Assembly (NCBI RefSeq): GCF_016545825.1 | Contig: NC_052621.1 | Location: 16,046,910-16,110,909, forward strand | Length of the DNA: 64,000 nucleotides | Origin: Eucalyptus grandis | Taxonomy: Eukaryota > Streptophyta > Magnoliopsida > Myrtales > Myrtaceae | Reading direction: 5' to 3' | Shown: piece after piece, positions 56,593 to 64,000 of the stretch | Layout: every line of letters begins with the position of its first letter | Position numbering within the stretch: the first letter of the stretch is position 1 | The notes under the pieces: model-generated | Databases searched by the model: none | Told to the model about the DNA's origin: nothing | Seen by the model: the letters and a program-made list of their open reading frames with translations, nothing else | Translations under genes and position numbers: made by a program

Positions 56593-58136
56593 GAATTCTT
56601 ATTGATCCTTCCATTTAATCTCGCTAGCACCCACGACCTCGTTACTAGGGTTGGTTAATTTTCCGATTTGGGACGACTTGTGACTCCTAGATTTGATTTG
56701 ATTTATCCTACATTTTGCGGATTCAATTTTTATTTAACACAAAGCACTTGGGACTTTTTACTATATTTGCAAGTTGACATATAAAATGTTCAAATTTTTA
56801 CAATCTTTTGTAATTGAAAATAATTCTTTTACATTTTCGAATTTTGAAGGAAAAGTCATGAGTAGAAATTAGAGAGAAAAAAAAATTGCCCCAAAAAAGA
56901 AGGAGGGGTCGTAAGTTTCAATTTCACTAAACTCTGAAAAAATAATTCATGAGGTTGTATTTTATGCACCATTCATTAAATGAGTAAATAATGATGTGAA
57001 ATTTGACTTGTCACCTAAAACTCTATCAAGCGATATTTCTGAAATGACTTCAAAAGTATCGTAACGTGATTGAAAAAATTACAATTTAATAAGAACCATA
57101 CTTGCGTAATTGTTACGATCAATTTTTAATACATTCATATGTTAAATAGATCTATGTGAAGATTGAGTTTTTTCTTCCTCCTCTTTCAGGTGAGTGACGT
57201 GAACAAATTTCTCAGTATTTGGAGAAACTCTTGTTCGAACCTTATCGATGGTTTAAAGACAATCAAAGCCATCGATTACGTGAATTTGTATGTGATGCCA
57301 TACAATTAATGGTTAAGATAGACACAATCCATGTAGACTCAACCCATGCAACAATTTATCTAGTCCTTAGGGTGCTTTGCGATTGCCATGACCTAACTGA
57401 AAGTTAATCATAATTGAATGGCACAACTGCTATATTACATATCCTAATTTTGTTATTTATAGATTTTTTTTCCTACTTGGAAAAGAAGTTGTATAATTTG
57501 TCTATCCTTATTTATCTTAGTTGCATCTCTAATATTTCACACTATTGTACTTGGTATCTTACTTGGTAAATTGCTTGATTTAGTGCTTAATGGCTTAATA
57601 TTGACTGGACTCATCGCATTATTACATTGCCATCTTGGATTGTATGCGTACTCATTCTGATTACCTAAAAGAGAATAGAGTCTCAAAATAGCAAATCCTC
57701 TAGATAATTTACCATTTTCTCAAAAGAACTTTCCGTTTCAACACACCGATAGATTTTTGTCATTTTTAAAGCATCAGTTCTCTCGTATTATGTATAATTT
57801 GGGTATTGTAAATGAAACCAGTTTACCATTAAGCAAGGATAACCAGTGCTCCAGAGATACTTCTTTCTAAAACTTAGTTTTCTCCCTAGCCTAACCATTG
57901 TGTTTGCACAGGTGCCTTTTCCAGATCCCATGGAGAAGTTGCTCTTTACTTAATTTATGGCACTAGAGGAGCATATTTGTTGGTACTTTGCTTTTTTAAA
58001 AGGCTAAATTCTGATAAAATTTTGTGATCCTTGAAATTATTTAGGTGATCTTCTCTCACTAAATCCCAAATATTAGGGAGAACCCGGAAAAACAAAAGAA
58101 AATGATATTTAATTTTGTTGGGTTCTATGCATTGAC

Positions 58137-58559
58137 TATTCCACCTGCCAAACGTGGCATTACCTGTTTGAGAGAGCGAGCAACAACAGAGGAATGACAG
58201 CCAACACATCAATCATCATATACAAACCCAATCACTATCACTCGTATTTGCACATTTCAGAACCCCAGAGAGAGAAGTCCAAAACCCCCGCTCCTTCTTC
58301 GGAGGCCTTTATGATTCCTCTGCTTCCTCCGTAGCCTTCTCTCTCCTGCGCGCTCGCCCGCTTTCTGGTGAGAAAGAGTCTCGACCTTTCAAAGTCTCGA
58401 CAAGCTGTTTGCATTTTCTCTCTTCGATTTCCCTCTGTTTCTTTTGCTGCTTTCGTGATTAGATGGTGACCGGAGAGAATTTGGAGAGTATATCCATGCA
58501 GGCTCCGCAACAGGATCTTCTCTAGTGGACCAATGTTGGGAGGTCATATGAGGTGCCGC
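58137..58559 (+). pseudogene. C2H2 zinc-finger copy 5, 5' part
   Basis: This is the counterpart of copy 1 (36,315-36,756). A start codon is present at 58,463 (MVTGENLE), but the same two-base loss puts finger 1 out of frame, and the first finger codons are altered (CCATGCAGGCTCCGCAAC). It ends at GAGGTGCCGC and passes directly into copia sequence. GCCGC at 58,555-58,559 is the empty target site for the LTR element found in copy 1. Confidence 0.8.
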
Positions 58560-60546
58560 ATGATACTGCATGAGACAAAACAGATGTTGTCGAAGAATTT
58601 TGACATGAAGAACATTGGTGAGGCATCATTCGTCCTTGGCATTAAAATTCATAGACATCGTTCCTGTTGTATGTTATGTTTATCTTAGAAGGCATATGTT
58701 GATTGTATTTTGGAAAAATTCAACATGCAGCATTGCAAACTAGGCATTGTTCCTATTTTTAAGGGTGACAAATTAAGTCTCTCACAATATCCTCAATCAA
58801 ATTTTGAGAAAAACCAAATGAAGGATATACCTTATGCTAGTGCACTTGGAAGTATCATGTATGCTCAAGTTTGCACTAGACCAGATATTGCCTTTATGAC
58901 CGGACTTCTAGGTAAATATCAGTCAAATCCAGGACACAATCACTAGGTTATTACCAAAAAGATTTTGAGATACTTAAAAGGAACAAGAGACCGTATGTGA
59001 TTTACTAATACCATGATTTGTGACTAGTAGCATATTCGGATGCCGACTTTGCTAGTTGTTAGGATGATAGAAAGTCGACAATAGGATATATCTTCATGTT
59101 AGTAGGAGGTGCAATATTGTGGAAAAGCAAGAAACAGAAATCTATATTATCCTCTACCATGCAAGCGAAGTTTATAACATGCTTTTCAATTACTACTCAA
59201 GCTATTTGGCTCCGAAACCTTATTAGAGAAGTAATGGTATTTGATTTTATGGATAGACCCATACAATCATATTGTGATAATAACCGTGTAGTGTTATTTG
59301 TCAATGACAACAGAAGTCTCAAGGGTCTAAACATATGCAGATCAAGTTTTTTACCATAAAGGAAATGATACAGAATTGTGACATTACGGTAAAGCATATT
59401 CCCACGGACAATATGTTAGCAGATCCACTAAGGAAAGGCTTTCCCTTGTGTATTGAAGCGACATGTCATGAACATGGGCTTAGGAGAATCATTGGATACT
59501 GTCATTTAGTGGGAGCTACTTCAGATTTGCTCTAATAAAGTTTACATCTATGTTTTGTTATATTTGGTAATATTTTGATATATGTCAACTCTTTCGGTTA
59601 GGATTATTATTGAGTCATATACATATATCTAATGAAAATTTCAAACTAACCTTAAATGAAAGCTAGAGACATCTAGTTATTAGCCTTATACATATGTATA
59701 ATTACACATAAAGAAAGGTTAACCATAAATATAAAATATATGTGGGTTCATTAGAACCGTAAAGATATTCTCTAGTGGCACATCCGGTTTTTTGTAATAC
59801 CTAAGGTAAGAGAATAGTGACCGACAAAGATGATAACATATAAGATATTATTCTTCATGAGGTGTTATTTATTTGTTACATAACCATATGAATCCATATC
59901 AGTAAAATTGAAAGCATTTGTGATCATGGAAGGCTCTGTGTATATATAAGCAATTACCTCCATGATCCAGTGTTTGATACTTTATGGGATCAGATTGATT
60001 ATTGAGAATTATCTTTAAACCAACATAAAAGTGCGCACATACAGTGTAATCTCAATTAATATAGCAAAAGTGGGAGAATGTAATAATTTTCCTAATGTAG
60101 GCTACATTGATTAAGATTGTGATTTACCATTTTTACGAAGTTAGTCTAGTAAAGTAATATATAAAGTTTCTTAGTAGTCGAATATGGGTCTGGCTTATGT
60201 AGGATGAGTTGGGCTCGCTCAAGATGAGAAGGCCTAGCCAAAACTCTATAAATAGGCTAAGGTCCCTCCTTTAACCCTCACTTTTTGCTATTTTGAAATG
60301 TATGCGCCCACTACCTCACATAAGGAACGTTTGTGAGAGGCGGTCTCATCGAGTTAGGGTATGGAGAGTGATAGAGGAGAAGATCTTTAGCATTGAAATG
60401 TCATATTGCTGTTGTTCTGCTCCTAGAATCATGAATTCCAAATCAGGTGCGCAAATCTTCATCTTCTCCTTCAATATGTTTGAGTTCCTAGCTATGTTGA
60501 TCTTGAGAAGTCGTTTCGATGGCCAACACTTTGATCATGAACCAAG
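58560..60546 (+). mobile_element. Copia fragment, second copy
   Basis: This is the paralogue of 41,697-43,668, better preserved in places. A 78-codon frame at 58,710-58,946 reads through IPYASALGSIMYAQVCTRPD (RT end), and 59,096-59,359 covers the SKKQKSILSSTMQAKF part of RNase H. The catalytic CDN of RNase H is followed by NNRVVLF. The LTR starts at 60,079. Stops near 58,945 and 59,065 and frame changes make it inactive. Confidence 0.9.
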
Positions 60547-61107
60547 GTGAGGCAGACTTCAATTCTCTGGGTTTGGGTGTCAAACCTTTCTCGAAGACCT
60601 GGCCTAGATTTCTTTAACGTGGGGAAAGGGTTGATAATTGAAGCATTTGAGTGGAATGAAAGCCTTTCAAGTGGCTATTTGAAAATGGGGCAGCAAGGGG
60701 TCGAATTGGAGGTTCCCACTGACATGCTTTATGGGGCTAGGGAAGTCGGGCTCAAGAAGCCTCAGGTAGCTAGATCAAGTGATGAGCCGATGGATGAGGT
60801 AGCAATGATGGATCGTGGCACGATGGCAACTGCAGGAATTGCATGTCTTGATTTGAGAGAAAGGCTAGAAATATGGATTGAATTTGGGGCTAAATTCTTA
60901 TAGGGATGAGGTCTACGCTGAGGAATCCCGAGTTTTCGGTGAACCGGTTGAGGAAAACAAGTATAAAAGCAGGGACATCGACAGCTACAAACGGGAGGCT
61001 CCAGTCAATGCATCTCAAGCGAATTGAAGGGAGTCCTCGAGAGCATGAAAGGACAACTCATAGAAGGTGAACAAGCAGTATGCTTGATAAGCTGCTTAAG
61101 ATCAGAT
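60547..61107 (+). pseudogene. C2H2 zinc-finger copy 5, 3' part (first)
   Basis: This is the counterpart of 43,669-44,225. The open frame 60,547-60,903 is cut by an extra base in the conserved IWIELG block (GAATTTGGGGC), so it is more damaged than copy 1. It ends at the same junction with copia TGTTAGC near 61,107. Confidence 0.8.
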
Positions 61108-62242
61108 ATGTTAGCAAATCCACTGAGAAAAGGCTTTCACCCTTGTGTATTGAAGCGACAAGTCATGAACATGGGCTTGGGAGAATCATTGGATAGTGTC
61201 ATTTAGTGGGAGCTACTTCAAATTCACTCTAATAAAGTTTACATCTATGTTTTGTTACATTTGGTACCATTTTGATATATGGCAACTATTTTGGTATGGA
61301 TTATTATTAAGTTGTATACATATATCAAATGAAAATGTCAGAGTATTGTGTAAACCTTGAGTGAAGGCTAGAGGCATCTAGTTATTAGTATTGTACATAT
61401 GTCTAATTACACATAAAGAAATGTTAATCATAAATATAAAATATGTGGGTTCATTAGAACTATGAAGATATTCTCTAGTGACACGTCTAGTTTTCTATGA
61501 TAATAAGAGAATAATGACAGACAAAGAGGATAACATATAATATATTATTTTTCATGAGGTGTTATCTATTTGCCACACAACCATATGAATCCATATCAGT
61601 AAAGTTGAATGCACTTGTGATCATGGAAAGTTCTGTGTATGTATATGCATTTACCTCCATGATCTGATGTTTGATGCTTTATGGGATTGGATTAATTGTT
61701 GAGAATTATCTCTAGACTAACATAAACGTGTGCACATACAATGCAATCTCAATTAATATAGCCAAAGTGAGAATGTAAGAGTTTTCCTAATGTGGATTAT
61801 ATTAATTAAGATTGTAATTTACCGTTTTTATGAAATTAGTCTAATAAATTATTATATAAAGCTTCTTAGCGGTCAAATATGGGTCTAGCTTATATAGGCT
61901 GAGTTAGGCTAACTTAAGATGAGAAGGCCCGGCCACAACTCTATAAATAGGCTAATATCTCTCTTTTAACCCTCACTTTTTGTCATTTTGAAACATATGC
62001 ACCGACTACCTCACATAAGGAATGTTTGTGAGAGGCACTCTCATTGAGCTAAGGTATGGAGGGTGATAGAGGAGAAGATCTTCAACATCGAAGTATTAGA
62101 TTGCCGTTGTTTTGCTCCTAGAATCATGGATTCCAAATCAGGTATGCAAATCCTCATCTTCTCCTTTTATATGTTCGAGTTCCTAGTTATGTCAATCTTG
62201 AGAAGTCGTTTTGACGGCCAACATTTTGATCATGAACCAAGG
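61108..62242 (+). mobile_element. Copia tail fragment (unit B), second copy
   Basis: This is the paralogue of 44,226-45,363, with the LTR at 61,774-62,242. The polypurine tract is shortened here (AAAGTGAGAA). Confidence 0.88.
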
Positions 62243-62840
62243 TGAGGCGGACTTCAATTCCCCAGGTTTAAGTGTCAAACATTTCACGAAGAGCTGGCCT
62301 GGATTTCTTTGACGTGGGAAATGGCTATTAATTGAAGCATCTGAGTGGAATGAAAGCCATTCAAGTGGCTATTTGAGAAAGGGGGGAAATGGGTCGAATT
62401 GGAAGTTCTTGTTGGAATGTTTTGCAGGGCTAGGGAAGTCGGGCTCAAGAAGCCTCAAACAGCTAGATCAAGTGATGAGCTGATGGATGAGGCGGCAATG
62501 ATGGATCATGGCACGATGGGAACTGTAGGAACTGCAAGTCCTAATTTAAGAGGAAGGCCAAAAATATGGATCGAACTAGGGTTAAATTTGTACAGAGATG
62601 AGGTTTGCGTTTAGGAATCCTGAGTTTTTGGTGAACCAGTTGAGGAAAACAAGTATAAAAGCAGGGATGCCAAGAGCTACAAACAAGAGGCTCCAATCAA
62701 TGCTTCTCAAGGAATTGAAGGGAGTTGTGGCTGCACCGACCTCGAGAGCATCAAAGGATGACTCAGAGAAGGTGAACAAGTAGTATGCTCGATAAGTTGC
62801 ATAAGATCAAATAACGAAAATGCAGCCAATTACAGCATTC
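62243..62840 (+). pseudogene. C2H2 zinc-finger copy 5, 3' part (second)
   Basis: This is the counterpart of 45,364-45,950, ending in AACGCCGGCCAAGGA and the UGD-like 3' region. A stop interrupts it at 62,612, after GLNLYRDEVCV. Confidence 0.78.
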
Positions 62841-63634
62841 AACGCCGGCCAAGGATTATATATTTCTAAAGCAACCGCTTTTATCCCTCCGTGTTCGCTC
62901 TTTTGATGGTTCCGAGTGGTCTCCTAATCCCCATAGTAGTTAGGAGAATTGGTCTACATGGTAAAGTCAACTTATTCATTATGGCTCTGTTTGTTTTGTG
63001 AAGAATAAATGATTTAAAAAATATTTTCCTAAAAATGATAGTTTGTATCACTTGAAGTAACCGATCAATTTAAAATATTTTCATCATCAACCACAATATA
63101 TGACTAAATATCTTCGTAGACAATGAAAATGTTTTTCGTTCATCTATTTTTGTGAGGATCTCCCCATTGGGTATAGGATGCCTCACAGGGGCATTGAGAT
63201 GACTATGCAAGATCCTCATAGGAGTCTTGAGATGATTGTGCAAGATTGTGTCTGTGTCTGCCATTTCCTGCTCTTATGAAGGAGGTATCCTTACTTTGTC
63301 ATATACTTGTTTGAATTCATCGATTGCTTATTTAGTTTTTGGTGCAAGGCTATAATGATTCCATGGAACAGGTATGAAGTCATTCTTAAAAAAACATTTT
63401 TCAGATCATTCATTTTCCACTGAAGAAATGCACCCTATTTATACACTATATTCAATAATATCACCATCTATCTATTGCTACTTTTGGGTATATTTTCATT
63501 ATGTTTTTTGTTAGGTCAATATGTTTATGATTGATTACAACTCTGAGAAATAGACTCTGTTGGTGTTCTAGAATAGTTATCTTCCTCGTTTTTATGTTTG
63601 CATTTTATAAGTGGCGAACTATTGTTGGGTTGAG
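62841..63634. repeat. UGD-like 3' region with the 470-bp insertion, second copy
   Basis: This matches 45,951-46,769, including the inserted segment (about 62,970-63,440) and AATAGA near 63,548. Homology stops at TTGGGTTGA near 63,633. Confidence 0.75.
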
Positions 63635-64000
63635 TCAAAAGGTCGAATTGGTTTTCTCGCGGTACTGTTCACCGTCTCTCCTAAGAGGAGCGATTTTGCT
63701 ACTGTTCATCATCTCTGGTTCTCGCTTGGCCTGGGCGTTCCAGCCTTCGTTTTGCTCCGATTTTAGAGGGTTTTCTTCCTCTTGAGACACCCGTTCTTCC
63801 CACCGAACGAATTGGCAAGTTTCTCGCCCTAAGTGGACACCTCATCTGCCTTCTTGCACTGTTCCGCCCATCACGACACTGTAGTTGCGAGTCTGCTCGA
63901 GCTGCTGCGGGAGCTGTTCCTGGGCTTCGAGGTGGGTGCAAAGGACCGATCAGGTTCCTTCCTCTTCACTTCTCAGCCCTAGTATGGAGTTCCTCCCCTT
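63635..64000. other. GC-richer sequence beyond the array breakpoint
   Basis: The composition changes abruptly. The repeated phrases TACTGTTCACCGTCTC and TACTGTTCATCATCTC suggest the start of another repeat or LTR, cut by the window edge. Overlapping open frames on both strands (63,531-63,785 plus; 63,699-63,941 minus) have no recognisable domain. Confidence 0.35.

Larger units (their letters stand above)
56593..63634 (+). repeat. 7.0-kb segmental duplicate of 34,762-46,769
   Basis: From TCTTATTGATCCTTCC onward the sequence follows 34,762-46,769 collinearly to TATTGTTGGGTTGA, without the 4.94 kb of LTR element and duplicated target. The lengths agree (7,068 expected against 7,042 found). In the LTR regions sampled I count about 6% differences by eye. 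It carries spacer 1, zinc-finger copy 5, the copia fragment, the 1.69-kb tandem units and the 470-bp spacer insertion. Confidence 0.9.

Overview
This is nuclear DNA from a seed plant, most likely a woody eudicot. Several things point that way: a housekeeping gene with an intron in its 5' leader, L1-type LINEs with a plant-style RNase H tail, Ty1/copia LTR elements primed by initiator tRNA-Met, hAT- and Harbinger-like elements, and an AT-rich background. The overall look is compatible with Myrtaceae such as Eucalyptus, but that is an impression and was not tested.

Layout. Positions 1-31,500 are mostly intergenic and transposon-derived. They hold a decayed copia gag-protease piece (1-1,345, minus), a 5'-truncated LINE (about 4,188-5,715, minus), a 193-bp tandem duplication (6,597-6,981), a 1.24-kb TIR element with TAA target duplications (7,080-8,316), a second truncated LINE of another family (11,093-11,913, plus), and a full-length 5.8-kb LINE (12,494-18,281, minus). 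The full-length LINE has a 15-bp target duplication and an intact 1,376-residue ORF2, but its ORF1 is broken. Several smaller inverted-repeat elements follow (19.2, 19.9, 24.4, 27.4-28.8 kb). No tRNA or rRNA gene was seen.

Positions 31,580-34,510 hold the one clearly functional gene, UDP-glucose 6-dehydrogenase (UGD). Its promoter carries a G-box, its 5' leader has a 1,031-bp intron, and its coding region is a single uninterrupted exon of 480 codons.

Positions 34,200-63,630 are a tandem array of degenerate C2H2 zinc-finger genes that starts at the UGD 3' end. The 3' end of each complete copy continues into sequence related to the UGD 3' UTR. This suggests the founding tandem duplication had one breakpoint in the UGD tail and the other in a zinc-finger gene tail. 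Five copies can be followed. Copy 2 (51.5-52.8 kb) is nearly complete but has lost its ancestral start codon and has a frameshift near its C-terminus. Copies 3 and 4 are truncated. Copies 1 and 5 belong to a duplicated block of about 7.0 kb. In that block a copia fragment (reverse transcriptase end, RNase H and 3' LTR) replaces the middle of the gene, and a 1.69-kb copia/zinc-finger junction unit is tandemly doubled. Copy 1 was then split by a 4.9-kb non-autonomous LTR retrotransposon (36,757-41,691) with a perfect 5-bp target duplication; the matching site in copy 5 is empty. Two related hAT-like elements sit 245 bp apart in the spacer before copy 2, and one of them has an exact 8-bp target duplication. 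The array copy ends abruptly near 63,634 in unrelated GC-richer sequence.

The genes in the window do not form a pathway. The main interest is structural: stepwise birth, chimerisation and decay of a zinc-finger array next to a conserved sugar-nucleotide gene. No CRISPR-like, defence-island or operon-like system is present. Identity figures given below are by-eye estimates.
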